Source of the DNA: Conchocele bisecta
Taxonomy: Eukaryota > Mollusca > Bivalvia > Lucinida > Thyasiridae
Direction of reading: 5' to 3'
NCBI GenBank assembly: GCA_029237695.1
Contig: CM055275.1
Coordinates: 10,056,899-10,120,898, forward strand
DNA length: 64,000 bases
Shown: positions 11,221-24,217 of the stretch, one piece after another
Numbering within the stretch: position 1 is the stretch's first letter
How the letters are laid out: each line of letters opens with the position of its first letter
Notes under the pieces: model-generated
What the model was told of the DNA's origin: nothing
What the model saw: only the letters and a program-made list of their open reading frames with translations
The model's database searches: none
Program-made: the position numbers and the translations under genes

Positions 11221-11430
11221 CTGCTTCTCCTGGTGTCTGGCTAGTAGTGACTGTGGCATTTGGAGCTTTTGTGGTAGAACCTTTTGTGGTAGTATCTGTA
11301 CTATCTGGAGCTTGCGTAGTTGTAGTGGCTGTTGTTATTTCGGCAGCTGTTGTATTTGTGGTTGGTTCGGTAACTATGGTAGTTGTCGTTGGCTCGGTAA
11401 CCGTGGTAGTCGTCGCAGTTGTAGTTGTCG
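11221..11430 (-). CDS. Thr-rich linker exon (left arm, inner copy)
   Basis: A 210-bp minus-strand exon with acceptor tttgttgcag before 11,430 and donor gtaatg after 11,221, phase 1 at both ends. It encodes a Thr/Ala/Pro spacer with VTEPTTT repeats and ends TSQTPGEAG. The pyrimidine tract has one change (tgttgcag for tgtttcag), but the AG is kept. Its right-arm counterpart is 43,431-43,640. It is the first Thr-rich exon inside the left arm, so it is the most upstream known piece of this gene copy. No start codon or signal-peptide exon was found between it and the arm border. Confidence 0.65.
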
Positions 11431-11469
11431 CTGCAACAAATGAGTCACAATAAGCAGAAGCCGGGTTGA

Positions 11470-12692
11470 GTCCTGTAATGGTACATACCCACTGAGTATA
11501 CACATAATGTTTGTTATAGGAATTAAATAAGTGTGTCACTATTCCACCAGTCCTAAACATTACACGTGCACGCTATACATATATAATCATTTAGTAATAT
11601 TTATTTTACTGATAGTGACTCGCGGTGGTATCAGGAATTTTCACATGCAAATGAGACATGATATGTTTAATTGTTTGTCCTAATTAAATGTCTCATCTGA
11701 AAAAGTAATATTTTCTGCAAATTATAAAGTATGAGCATTGCACATGAAATAACTACAGAGAATAAATATTATTGTCCGTTAACATTTTACGTAAACACGG
11801 TTATCGCCCCTTATATCAGTGTGGAAATTTGCGTCTGGTATAAAATGAATAATAATGCTAATCAATACGTGGGTTAATGGTGAATGAATGTTTATTTTGC
11901 CACAAAATGTCTCATAGCGGAATCGTTATGTCAGAGAATTGTAAATTTTGTGATACAAACATGCAATTTGGTGCACTGTTAGGAATCATTCATTTTAACT
12001 ATTTTTAGCTATATGGACATCTCAGATTTGTCATATGACAAAAATGGCAGCCATTTTCCAAAATGGCTGTCAGCAATATTATGTGGATATGTGTAACGGG
12101 CATAATGTCACTGAAATAGAAATAAAATTATTCTTTTTTTATCTCACGATGTGTAGTATCATATATTTGAATATCATTTCCATAAATATCATTTAAATAT
12201 CTGAAAATGGTGGCCATTTTAAAAATGGCCGCCACAATTGTGTATGTTTTTTTAATACTTCAAAGTTAATTTACTGTGATCTATTTGATAGTGATACACA
12301 GCCTACGGTATACCACATTAAGTGTAGATGGTATTTGGAAGGATGGATACAAACAAAACATAGCAGTGATTCATGTCTTTACTATCGTAGTAAGGACATC
12401 TGTAAAGTTTCTTCATCGACCATAATTTGCATGTGGTTTTATATTCGTCATATTGTTCTGTGTTTTCACAAGGTTAAACTGATGGGCATGCATGTTTACA
12501 AACTCTTAATGATGTTTAATACTGATGACTGATATGAAACATCCCGTACAGGTCTACATATATATGATATACATACGTGATATTATTTGATCCACGCAAT
12601 CAACATAATATGCCATCAGTTGCAGATTTACTATAAAATGATGATTTGTACCTGGTACATGAATAGTAATTAATAAACTCTGGCATGTACTT
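11470..12692. other. Non-coding inner end of the left arm
   Basis: Holds a degraded TTAA-family MITE (11,480-11,930) and copies of 'aaaatggcngccattttnaaaatgg' hairpin text around 12,040-12,240. All of it is mirrored at 42,173-43,390. No exon recognised. Confidence 0.5.
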
Positions 12693-15600
12693 CAGTCTGG
12701 GGTGTAACTGATTTCAATTATGTTCGGGATAACGTGATAGAGATATGTTTGCAGGGCATGCTTAAGTATTTCCCTTTGCGAATAACGTGTGTCAGTTATG
12801 TTGGCTGAATGGAATTTTACGCTAAAAACAGGTTTACAAGTTAGATTCTACTCATCATTCGCATTGGTTCGTGCTATAGACCAGTGTGTGTATTCCATTA
12901 GTATGTAGTGTAACTATGTATTGACATTCACTGGCACGAGTGGCACGGAAATTGCCAAGTTTATGCACATTTCGCGCACTTTTTTGTATAATAAAGGGTA
13001 TCTTTACAGGTGGTTTGTGAAGCTCTGAAAGTTTTCCCCGAGTGATTGTATAGTTTTCTAGTAGATACAAACAACTTGCAAACACGTGTAAACAGGTTTC
13101 TTCGTTGCGCATCGTAGATTAGCGTTGCGCAAAGCCTTCAAAGTTTACAGGTAATTCCCGGGATAACGTGTTTCAGTTATTATTTTTGGCGCCAAGTTTT
13201 ATCTACGCTTGCTGCAAGACAACTCTGTAGGGCTTGTCCCGATAAGACGGTTAGTCATTGATTGCCTGCTCTTTGATCGTGGGTTGTGAATATGGTGTTT
13301 CGAAGTCTGATTATGGTCATATGCTGATAAGATACGCCCCGTCGTTTTGCCACCAGTCTACATGTCTACACAGCATTATAATATCGATATATAACTATAA
13401 GTGTGTGTAGCGTAGTCTGTTGGCGCTATACAATGACGCCGGTGTAAGCAGCATTAGACAATCATCATGATCATGACAATGCTATAAGATACGTGTATTC
13501 GTATTTTGCGTACTCCTATTCACGTAATATACATGTAATATCCGCGGCACTTGAGCACCTGTATGCACCGTAAAGTACACATGGTAGGCGTGATTGATAA
13601 TTGATAAAAAGTCGTACATTTCGTGGAAATACATGTATTTTGTTTACATCAACTAATTTTAATAATAACCAAAATGGGCATTTTGTATGCAACTATCAAT
13701 TAGCGACCTGTCTATCTCCTGATTAGCCATCACGCACCTACATCCTGACCTACTGACAGGGAATATACTGCTTGCTGGAGGCAGGGTCAATGCATGGTTC
13801 GTGTTTCACTGATTAATAAACATGGTAGGTTCTGATCAGACTGCGCATATACGTCATGTGTATAGTCGCATGTGCAGCTTTCAAACCAGTTTCCGCGCAG
13901 TGTGATCAGGATCTACACAGCCGTATGATTGATCTAACACGCAAGAGAATCAAAATCTGCAAACTGTTCCAACTGCAGTATTGTCCAAGTTCTTATCCGT
14001 ATACCCCGTATGTGACCCGATCTGATAAAACCGGGCTGGCTAATTGGCTGATCGAATTGCGAACATTCAAGCTGGTGATGTGTATAGATAGACTGGCCGG
14101 TGGCACTGTCTGGTCTCGGTCTACACATGAATAACCCCATTTTGTCGGATCGTACATATATGGTGGTAGACACCATGCTATGGTCACGGTGATAAAGCTA
14201 GACTAAGTTTGACATTTTAATCGTTCCCCAGTGTTACGAAGGCTGGAGGCGGGATAGGACAACTCTCGTATTTTACAGACTCCCTACACCAGTACAGTCT
14301 CGCTTTCCATGTTCAATAGTGATACATGTACATATACAAGTTGTAGTAGTAGTATCTTATGTGGCTCTACTGGCAAAATGGATCTTACAATAAACATATT
14401 TTCAATGAATAAGTCTGTAAATCATGCGCATTCTACATATTTCTACGCTAGATCACTGGTCAATAACATGCATTATGTTAAACCTTGTTATAAATCGATA
14501 GTATCCGTATTCGTGCGTGTTTGTTAATTGAAGCGTTCATAACAAGAGATTGACGGTATCTGATGTTTAACTGGCAGATTATGCTTTAACTATTCGGAAA
14601 TTGAATACACAGTCGTGTATTTCGTTTCGCATAATCATAGAGACCCTGTTTATGAACCTAAGTTTACCACGTTTTCACACGCAAAATTTCATTTTTAGTG
14701 ATAATTCAACTCGGTGTTTCCTAGTTGGTTACGCGCAATACAATAGGATTACATTTGACATACATACCAAATGAATTCACCAGGGTCATGTGGTATGTAT
14801 CTCAAATGCAAATTGCAAATGAATGGCGTAGATCCCGATGAGCCGGCTCATCGGGATCTACAGTTTGGACAAAGGTACGTCTGCCATCCGCAATCCAAAA
14901 TAAAACAATCAGCATTATGATTCGTCTAGAGCTGTCGTTTCGCAATGTTTCCATCTTGCGAAAACATGCGAATCGTCTCCTAAGGATATGAGAATCGTCT
15001 CGCATTTTCGCCATCTCGCCTTCCGCTTTTGGAAATATAGTTTGGTGTAACCCGAATTATAAAGCGCAGGTAGCGCAGGGCGACTTACCCTGTGTTACAG
15101 ACAGAAAATTTGGGTTAGTTTTGCTCATGCGTGTTGATGCAGATAGCGAAGCAAAAACGCGCGATCTTCCACCTGTGGGCGAGACTGCGAAAAAGCAAGA
15201 TTGAATATGATAGAATCGCGCGTGTTCGTCTCGCGATCATACTTCGTAATCTCGCGATCAACCTATGCTCGAGATCGCGAGATTGTAAAATGTCCATAAC
15301 AGGACACTTAAAAATAGTCTTAGGAGACGATTCTCATGTGCTGCTGAAACATGCTTTTATTAAGAAGTAGAACAAATGTGGACAAACACAAATAAATCTT
15401 GACAAAAAACAACAACATAGTTTGACAAAAACATGATAATCGTCGTCTTAGGAGAATATTCTTATGTGCTACCAATACATGTCTATTGTGTGAGGGAGGG
15501 AACATATTTCGATATATCTTATTGGTTACTGCATCGCATCGCCGGTTTTTGCCTTACCTTTTTTCGGGGTTTCTGCACATCCTACTTTTAAATTTCCATG

Positions 15601-16293
15601 CGTGATAGTGTCACGAAATGGATACATATGTGTTGAGTAATTGATCGTAAATGTGTGTCTCTGTTGATATCGCTTCGGCGTGTATCAAAGGTTAGATCGG
15701 CACGACCTTGTAACCTTTGATGTCTCACCCTCCACTCGTCACAATCACCCCTCACCCCCTACCCCGCACGGTGGCAGAATGGAGAAACTCATGCAAACTG
15801 CTTAACCGGACGCACGGATGGACACACAGTCCAAACAATATAGTACCTACCGACTCTAACATGAGACCGGGGAGGGCGGGGGCGTAAAACAAACGATTCT
15901 GTATTCATTTTTATATTAAAATATATCAATTGCTGTCACAAATCCAGTATTTGCACTAAGGGGCGCACTTATATTGCGCCTAAAAAAAAATACTCCAATA
16001 CTCACAAATGTAAGAGTTCTTCGAAGTTTTCCGGCCGCCCCATTGCGTCAGTAATCTGGTAATAAAACCTACGTCATTTTATCTAAAAAAAATTGTCCCG
16101 CCCCTTTAGCATTTTCAAATATATTTTATCCCCATGTTAAATTCCCATATAATTTTATTTTCACAATAAAATCATTATTTCATTGATATACTTACTATAT
16201 TTCATGATATACTATCTCGGTATCATCAACAGATCTTGCTATACGTCAACAGCGTTGTTTTATTGTGATAATGTGAAAAAATATTGTTTGATT
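12693..16293. other. Unique central stretch, no gene recognised
   Basis: Sequence not shared with the right arm. It contains dispersed palindromic repeats (13,830-13,920), a perfect 34-bp palindrome at 14,828-14,861, and related 'cgtctcctaagga/tcttaggagacgattct' motifs in both orientations between 14,970 and 15,470. Open frames here are under 100 codons with no recognisable domain. Confidence 0.5.
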
Positions 16294-16797
16294 TTAAAGG
16301 TACATGCCCACTCAGTAGGCACAAAATGCTCTTTATATCAGACATCATATGAGACATTTTCTGGCAAAATAAACATTCATTCAACATTACCCCACGTATG
16401 GATTGACATTATTATACATTTGATATCAGCCGAAAATGTCCACACTGATATCAAAGGCGATAACCGTGTTTCATTAAAATGTTAACGGACACTACTATTT
16501 GTTCTCTGTATTTATTTTTTGATATGCAATATCATACTTTATCATCTGTCGCAAATATAATTATGTTCGGGTAACGAATTCAATTAGTATAAATAATTAA
16601 AAAATATCATGCCTCATTTGCATAGGAAAATAACCTGATACCACCGCGCGTCACTATCAGTAAAATACATATTACTTTACGATTATATCTGTATATAGGG
16701 CATTCTTATTTTTTAGAACTGGTGGAATAGTTATACACTAATATTTAATTCCTATAAAGAACAGTTTATGCCTACTGAGTGGGCATGGACCTTTTAA
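16294..16797. mobile_element. Best-preserved TTAA-flanked MITE
   Basis: TTAA at 16,294-16,297 and 16,794-16,797 bounds a ~500-bp element. Its ends, aggtacatgcccactcagta and tactgagtgggcatggacct, are inverted repeats extending about 40 bp (through ctctttata/tataaagaac). TTAA flanks suggest mobilisation by a piggyBac-type transposase, but no transposase gene is in the window. Related copies: 8,796-9,287, 19,475-20,367, 45,563-46,084, and decayed ones at 11,480-11,930 and 42,945-43,400. Confidence 0.7.
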
Positions 16798-19474
16798 TCT
16801 ACATACCAAGTACTAGTATTTATTAAATTACCCGCCAACTACCATTGTCCTTCTGTATTTATGTCCAGCTAGAGTAATGAATATTTTACTGTGCAAACTG
16901 ATCGGGGCTTACTAGTCGCTGCATCACGTGTATGACCTCGTGTGACCTCTTGTAATCCAACCTCGGGCATATGTGTATTGCATGGAATATCATGCCGCTC
17001 TAATGATCATGATGATTGTGATGCTTGTATTTTAACACTGTCACGCCTACCTAAGTAACTTGAATCGACTCAGAATTTGTGAATAAAGATCAAACAATCC
17101 ACCATGTCCACAGTGCAGATACTGATGGCACGATACATATGGTGGTTATATATTTGACATCGAGATATCGAGATGTTGACATAATTTATCCGTCGCAAGT
17201 ATGTCGACTTAAATATCACTACATGTCGAGATAATGTGAAACTATGTGGACATGTTGAGACTCATTACGTTTTAATATATAGATCATTCGTTTCGCTTTG
17301 TCAGTTACCCTACGCCATCGGCCGTATTGTGAACAGTGTAGGCCATGTTCATAAATACTGCCCTTGTTTAGAGTAATGTTATCCGACATGCAAAGTCATC
17401 GAGCCAGTGTCGTCGTTAAATCAAAGTATTGTAGCGTAATAATTTTACCGTCCGTAACTCAGCCCTTGTTGGACTGAATTGGTCGGCTGATGGTCCCCTT
17501 TTGTCAGGATTGAACTGTTTCGCTGCCACCAGACCTTTCGGTCAACTAGAAAACGAGTGACGTCATTTGCTGATTTCTCCACCTCAATGTGATAATAATT
17601 GTCTGTCGCAACGTCAGATGAAAGAATGTTACAATTCTTTGTAGTACCAATTGGAAATTCAAATTGTAGAGAAGGTGTTCGTTCAGGAGTACATATTTTT
17701 AATGTGGTTAATAAAGTAAATATACAAATCCAAGTCACGCATGAAGTAGTTCAGAAACACAAGCTCCTACTTCCCCCCCCCCCCCCCCCCCCGTCAGGGA
17801 GTTTGCTCGACTGCCTTCCCTGACAAACACCCCAGTAAAAATAAGTAACAGTTGCAATTTGCTTAAAAGTTAATAATTCCGTCATTGAATTTGGATCACA
17901 GTAATTCCGAAACTGAAGTAGGTTATTTAATTTATCCAAAGGAGCCAAAACAGAATTCTCTTAAAACCCAAAACTGGCACTCTCCCTTGGATCGGGAAAT
18001 CTCAGCCTTTATACATCTCGGTGATTCAGGTACCTTTAATGGTGACCTTGAGTAAGGTCTACCTTTAAGTGGTTACCTTTTATTTTAAGGTTAGCCTTTA
18101 ATTGAATTAAAGGTTATGGTGAATCAGGCAAGAAAGTGTCTTGTCAAATATTCCCTCCCAAGATAATAGATGGTAATGCACTATATGTGTGTCTACAACA
18201 ATATTCATATTAGCATGGCAATTTAGACATTATAGTACACAAGACAGGTCACAAGAGATTGACTGGCTACCTAATATACTAGTGTCCTTCTACATCTTTT
18301 TGTAATGCCGCTGGCTAGAATCAGTCAGTCAGTTCATGCATTAATGAGATTAAGCATTAACACTATAATGTTTTCATATTTATAAGTGAGACCCATGTCC
18401 AATTGAACAATGTTGTAGTAAAATACAAGAAATATGGTGTACGATTGTTATTTTAACCCATTTTATACAGAGAACATACCGTTCCACCAGCCCATAATGG
18501 TATGTTATTCTCGTCTCCCCACGGGAATACTACATCTTAGGTGACCACACTTGAATCTTCTCATAGAGCCGGTTCAATGTGTGATCATAGTTTGTTAGTG
18601 GAGAAACAAGACACACACTGTTTACCCCCTTTTACCACGATGGTATTCACTGTCTCAATCGTCTCATAGAGACGGGTCAAATGAGTGGTCGTTAGATATA
18701 CCTATTATGCCACACAGCTAGGAGCTATTATGTCTGGTAACTGCTCATTTACAAACAAGACTGGGCAATGTTTATCAACTTCGCTTTTCTCAAATCATAT
18801 CAACTGGAGGAGTACTGTTGCTAAATATAGATGACCTACAAAAAGGTCTACCTTACTGCTTGGCAGTGAGCCAGCCTATGTCTGCACAAGGTTCCACAGT
18901 GATGTAGTCAGTATTGTGATAAGGCTCCTAATTGGTTTGACCCGGTTTAAGGTCTACCTTTAGCTTGGCAGTGTGTCAAGATTAAGGTTACTATGAAAAG
19001 GTCAATAGGGTTCACATGCAGTTGTAATAGCTACCCCATGCATCTGAGAGAAGACCGGCTTTACAGCCCATCACACAAACACTGTTAATTGACCAGTGGT
19101 TAACTTAGGGTAACAATATATTTCCCATTGCAGCAAATAATTAATTAAGACGTGTATATAACTGGGAAAAGTTTGCCACAGTATTTACATTTAGGGGAAT
19201 ATTGTGGAGGGGAAATAATACACAATAGTCCTCTCAACAAAGGGCGGTATTTAATTTATTATACCGAAATAATATTAATTATGAACATGATTAACGTCGG
19301 TATTTCAGAATTCCCTCTAATATTGTCCGCTGCGTTGTGAATTGCGCGCTGCGTTGTGAAGCGGACGACTCTGTAGACTATTTTTTATCACGTGATATGA
19401 AATTGACCAATGCAACGCCTAGGAATTGCAATTAGGTATAATAATATACTATATAAATGTCACAATCTACCAGA
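16798..19474. other. Non-coding central stretch
   Basis: Contains a 20-bp poly-C tract at 17,773-17,792 and a low-complexity 'accttt/aaaggt' rich area at 18,030-18,125 with the palindrome cctttaattgaattaaagg. No exon or RNA gene is recognised. Confidence 0.45.
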
Positions 19475-20156
19475 TTAAAGGTACATGCCCACTCAGTAGG
19501 CACAAAATGTTCTTTATATCAGAGACCTCATCTGAGACAAAATAAACATACATTCACCATTACCATGATTAACCCACGTATTGATTGGCATTAGCATGCA
19601 TTTTATATCACACGTAACTTTCTACACTGGTATCAGTTATTTTTTGATGTGCAATTATCATACTTTATTATCTCAAAATCCACCCCGGACATAATCCCCC
19701 CCCCATGATTTTTGACACAGGAGGACAAACTCCCCCCCCCCCCCCACCACCCCCCCCACCCCGTCTAAAATGCAGGTAGGACAAAATCCCCCCGTCCAAA
19801 TCACAGGTAGGACAATAATCCCCCATCAAATTAAAAAAAACAATATGGTTTGGGACCGACATCAGTATACAAATGTACAAACGATACATACATATTCTTG
19901 TTTGACGTTTATTGTGCTACTGAAACTACTTCATTAGATGTGCTTGTTTGATTGTGCAACTGAAAATACTTCATTAAATGTGCTTGATGTTTAATGTTTA
20001 TTGTGCAAATAAAAGTATTGAATATGATTTAACTTGATTCTGGAAGGGGGATTTTGTCCTACCTTGAATTTTGATGGGGGAGGGGGGGAGGGGGGGAGAT
20101 TATGTCATACCTGTGATTTTAGACGGGGGATTTTGTACTCCAGTGTCACAAATCAT

Positions 20157-20193
<37 letters not shown>

Positions 20194-20367
20194 GGGGGGG
20201 GGGGGGGGGGGGGGTATGTCAGGGGGGATTTTGTCCTACACTCCTGTATAGCGGGCACTCGTACATTTTACACCTGGTAGAATAGTGAAACAATTATACA
20301 CTTATTTAATTCATGATAAACATGATAAAGAATAGTTTGTGCCTACTGAGTGGACATGTACATTTAA
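19475..20367. mobile_element. TTAA MITE disrupted by a G/C-tract foldback insert
   Basis: The outer parts match the 16,294-16,797 MITE, with TTAA at 19,475-19,478 and 20,364-20,367. Between about 19,672 and 20,258 lies a foreign insert. Repeats of ggacaaaatccccc / gggggattttgtcc occur in opposite orientations on either side and include long poly-C (about 19,730-19,760) and poly-G (about 20,155-20,214) tracts. Glycine-rich frames here come from the G tract. Confidence 0.6.
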
Positions 20368-21489
20368 ATAGCCAATAAAACATACAGACATGCCGTGTGC
20401 TACGTGCCTTCAAGACTGGTCACATATAAACACTGAGCTACTGCGACGATTATCACGGATCTTGAAAGTTTAACTGAGACGATATACCACTCCGGATGTC
20501 AGGTCTACACTGGGTTTAAGAGCATTGTTTCTCGGACGCCCATTATACGTGGCACTTCAGTCTGGTGGGACCTATTTATCATGTTTATTCGAACTAACTG
20601 CTATGATTCTAACTGTTTACATCAGCAGTGTCAGATTAATAAATATGACTGTTCCGAGTTGAAGTGTTCGGGGAACTGGCCGGAATAACTCGGAAGAGGC
20701 CAGCAGTCGAAGATTTTACACACTTTTGCGCGGTCCGTGCGCTTTATAAATTGTGATAAAAATAATATGAGTATCTGATATCAGCTGCTTTTGCTGTTCA
20801 TATATCCAAACAACAAACGTGGCCTGTCGGCACACGAATGCGCCTGGCGGCAGATTGGAGAAACTGTGGCAAAGTTTATTAACCAAAGTGATAAGTAATC
20901 ACAAGCATATGTATGAATGTCAGAATTTCAAGGTCATAATACGGGCAGTGTTGATGTGTGGCATTTGTCTAGAAGTATGATGTATTGAAATATTAAAGTA
21001 ATCCATCAAGGTATATAGAAGATATGACAGAAATGAGAAGCTTCGGCGAACGTCTTAATGCGGGTAAAAGTTCAACGTTGTCATAGTCAAAAGGTCAAGG
21101 TCATATTAAGGGCAGCATGGATGTGTGGCATTTGTCCACAAGTATACTGTGTTGAAATATTTAAGTAATCCTTCAAGGGATATAAAAGTTATAACATAAT
21201 TTCGAAACTCCGGCGAACTTCTTAATGTGCCGGACACACGGACACACAGTCTAAACACTATATGACTCCGGCTCTAACGATACGGGGCAAAAAACGTCCA
21301 CCTACGAACACGTCGATTCCCCTCCGTGTAACAAATACTCCCAGTTTCGCACAATAACCAGTGTGTACTGATCTCAAGGGAACGGTTGCCAAACATGCCA
21401 TCAGTTCAGTATATCATCATGATCACGGTCCCGTGGAATTACCAGGGGAGATGTCAGTTCAAACCGCCAGTTGTGTCATCATCTGGGCC
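20368..21489. other. Non-coding; direct repeat of ~180 bp
   Basis: Two copies of a unit with 'tcaaggtcatattaagggcagc' and 'gtggcatttgtccacaagtat' text lie at about 20,930-21,050 and 21,105-21,230, another pearl-like core variant. No gene seen. Confidence 0.45.
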
Positions 21490-21510
21490 AGTAGAGAGAG
21501 AGACAGACAG

Positions 21511-21585
<75 letters not shown>
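21490..21585. repeat. (AG)n / (ACAG)n compound microsatellite
   Basis: About 70 bp of AG repeats, with short interruptions, runs into (CAGA)n up to about 21,585. Long Arg/Glu and Ser/Leu open frames on both strands are products of the repeat. Confidence 0.9.
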
Positions 21586-22600
21586 CAAGTGGTAACTCGT
21601 GATACATGTACCTGACCACGGTGTGACCAGGCTTGATCCACGCATGCGGCTTTGATATGGGGGTACACTGTTCATAATGTTGCTCCTGATTCGTACGAGC
21701 GTGTTCATTTACGGATCTGGAGCTTCACTGGCCTTACGTACAGACATCATCCCCTTTTTTTCTGCGGAGTCGAAATAATTATTAATCTGGTAAATAATCC
21801 CTCATCGTCGATATAGTCAATAACCTGTCTCACGTACACGTGAGTTACTGTGCCTTTGCAGACCGTTACCGCCAGTCATAGTCTCGATATTATAATCCAC
21901 TCCCGTACATCAGTATGTGACCGGAGACAATGAACGATTATTATGATGATATTTAACCATTTCACCCTACATAACTTACATGGATTCGTCCATGATGAAT
22001 TTTAGATGATTCCATATATTGAACAGGTTGTGGCTGGGCTCCAACAGCATAAACAAACATTATGTTGTAATATAGGGATACCTATTTTTGTTCGTCCATT
22101 CTTTAGATATGATATTTTCGGGCAAAATAAACATTCATTTACCATTAACGGACGTGTTAATTGACATTATCATACTGTTGATACGCAACTTGAATTGCCA
22201 CTTTGATGTCATGAGCAATAACCGTGATTCCTTAAAATGTTAACGAAAACACATATTTATTCTCTCTATTTATCTGTTGTGTACAATGGTGATTTCGACA
22301 TACGTTAAACGGATGATTCAAATATATTTATATATTGATCTTTTATGTAATGATGATTCAAATAAGTGGCGGAGTTTTATATAGAAAACAAAGCTTAGTC
22401 AGATGATTATGTCCGGTCCCTAAATTATGTTCGCTCATTTATAAATGCACACACGCATGGTACGGCTGTACTCAAATACACACACTACATAGTGGATATC
22501 CATCGATATTTATTTCATGCGTACCGACAATAGCGCATGCCAGAGACGTTACCGCTGTTTATTTGATGTCGATAGCAATATCAGTGAAATACGGCGATGT
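21586..22600. other. Non-coding stretch
   Basis: Partial TTAA-family MITE text (ggcaaaataaacattcattt near 22,120-22,300). Nothing else recognised. Confidence 0.4.
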
Positions 22601-22756
22601 GATAAATAGAGAATAGTAAGTTAGTGCCGTGAATGGGAAAATATCTGGCAAGGCTTAGGAAACGGGATGGGCAAGGCTCTGCCGAGCACATCCCGTTTCC
22701 GTGCCGCGTCAGATATTTTTTCCCATTCACGGCACTAACCTACTATTCTATTTATC
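22601..22756. repeat. Long hairpin (about 70-bp arms)
   Basis: gataaatagagaatagtaag at the left is matched by ctactattctatttatc at the right. The arms include agtgccgtgaatggga / tcccattcacggcact and gaaacgggatg / catcccgtttc, closing on a short GC-rich loop around gctctgccgagc. A further tcaacac / gtgttga pair about 150 bp downstream (to 22,915) suggests it is part of a larger foldback element. Text with ttcacggcaccgtgtttcac recurs reversed at 24,120-24,200. Confidence 0.6.
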
Positions 22757-22974
22757 CCTTCAACACCTACAAAGGGCTTTAAAATGCAAAAAAGTAACCA
22801 CTATCACCGCATATATTCATACGCGGTGATTAGGTCGTATTGACAGGATATCTAAAATGTTTCACGGCACCGTGTTTCACGGCACATATGCACTGTGTTG
22901 AGGGGATAAACATGATAAATACGACAACTTCCATATCGCTGATATGTACATGTCATACTTTTCGCTGTAAATAA

Positions 22975-23749
22975 TTGTATTGTAACATGATTGCGGACTT
23001 TTTATTTTTGTCGAGTTATATAACGGAAAACTCGCGCGTTTGTTTGTGTGTGCTTTTGTCCATCAGAAAATGGGTTTGTTTTGTTTACCCTCCCGTTTGG
23101 CGGGTTAATCAATGGCTGTGGCCATCAAATTTGAGTTTATTTCGCACGTGTGTAATTTTAATAAACTCGTGGGTTTGTATGTTTATGTAGCTACGCTGGA
23201 TGCACACTTTAACCGTCGTAGATTCAGAAGACAGTAACAATTTATGTTCAGGAGTCACAGAGCTTGCTGAGAAGATGAATCAGCTTGTTGGTGTTCATTA
23301 ATTTTAGGTGCACCAAATCTCTTCGCAACCTCTCCTTCTACTTCTACTCGGCTCTTACGAGCAACAGGGAATACCATTCACATCGATGAATACTTACAAA
23401 CAGAATGAGTATTGCACACTAAAATTGACCAACCTCACATACACGACACTTTTATTGACCAACCGCAAAAAAAAAGCAAACACATTTGCATTCTTCAATA
23501 TATTGCGCAGACCGTCAATATCGCCCACAAACGGTCAATTTTATTGAGGGGAATATTATGGAATATTACATGCTACCCAGTGGTTTACTGTGATTCTAGA
23601 GGGATTTATTTCCTTGAAGGATGTTCGCGTGAAGTAATTGACGTCATGTTTTGACGTCATTTCCGGCGAAGAAACAATTCATACGCTAACGTAAAAATTG
23701 TCAATTGTGACAACGTTATAAGCTGGTCTAAGAGCAAATTTCACATTTT
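22975..23749. other. Non-coding stretch
   Basis: Several short open frames but no domain, splice or promoter pattern that I can support. Confidence 0.35.
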
Positions 23750-23920
23750 TTCGAGGAGTATGTAATATACAATTTATTCCGCTACCATTTTGAAATACCG
23801 GATTTATTTCCCCTGGCCTGCTCCGCACTCGTTTCTTTATCGGATGTCTCGGGAAATAAATCCCGTATTTCAAAATGGTAGTGGAATAAATTATATTTAT
23901 CTCCCCGAGGAAGCAATATC
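23745..23920. mobile_element. Foldback MITE
   Basis: Arms at about 23,784-23,812 and 23,852-23,893 are reverse complements around ccattttgaaatac / gtatttcaaaatgg, with tcgaggag / ctccccga near the ends. The interior is short and non-coding. Confidence 0.6.
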
Positions 23921-23994
23921 TCCCGAGGCGTTCAGTAATTCAATAAGTTTTGCAACATTTCGCATTTTTTAGTTAGCAGAAAGCCAACTATAAT

Positions 23995-24100
23995 TTAAAA
24001 ACTTATGCACCCGGTGCGATTACAAACCGCGACCACGTCGATGGCAACGTCGTGTAACGCAAATATCGTCGGCATTACCACTGCGCCACGACGTTTCGGG
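23995..24100 (-). repeat. tRNA-like sequence (SINE head or tRNA pseudogene)
   Basis: On the minus strand, gtggcgcagtggtaatgc resembles a tRNA A-box region, and gcggtttgtaatcgcacc resembles a B-box/T-arm with a changed base. The spacing between them is longer than in a normal tRNA. I cannot fold it into a complete cloverleaf, so a SINE head or pseudogene is more likely than a working tRNA. Confidence 0.4.
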
Positions 24101-24217
24101 AATGTTCGGCTAACGCGAGGTTGATATTGTAATTTATCTCAACACAGTGCCTATGTTTCGTGAAACACGGTGCCGTGAGACATATTTGATATCCTGTCAG
24201 TAAGACATAATCGCGGT

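Larger units (their letters stand above)
1..12692 (-). repeat. Left arm of a large inverted duplication
   Basis: Read on the minus strand this segment follows the plus-strand order of the right arm (about 42,173-59,530). It has Thr-rich exons, MITEs, pearl-like core repeats, VWA exon 1, a SINE, VWA exon 2 and the intronic minisatellite. Landmark sums are about 54,840-54,890 in the inner part and about 59,530 in the outer part. The step is explained mainly by a 3.3-kb hAT insertion in the right arm and a ~1.8-kb segment missing here near 3,200. The inner border is seen at 12,692, where the shared run containing ctctggcatgtactt ends. The arm probably continues beyond position 1. Confidence 0.9.

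Noticed and set aside
20034..20285. Gly-rich ORFs
   Set aside because: Produced by the poly-G tract in a MITE insert.
21361..21708. Arg/Glu-rich and Ser/Leu-rich ORFs
   Set aside because: Produced by the (AG)n and (CAGA)n microsatellite.
22975..23190. 71-codon ORF as a membrane peptide
   Set aside because: Hydrophobic by AT-rich composition only; no conserved feature, splice or promoter support.
23995..24100. Functional tRNA gene
   Set aside because: A- and B-box-like parts are too far apart and I could not form acceptor and anticodon stems. Kept only as a tRNA-like repeat.
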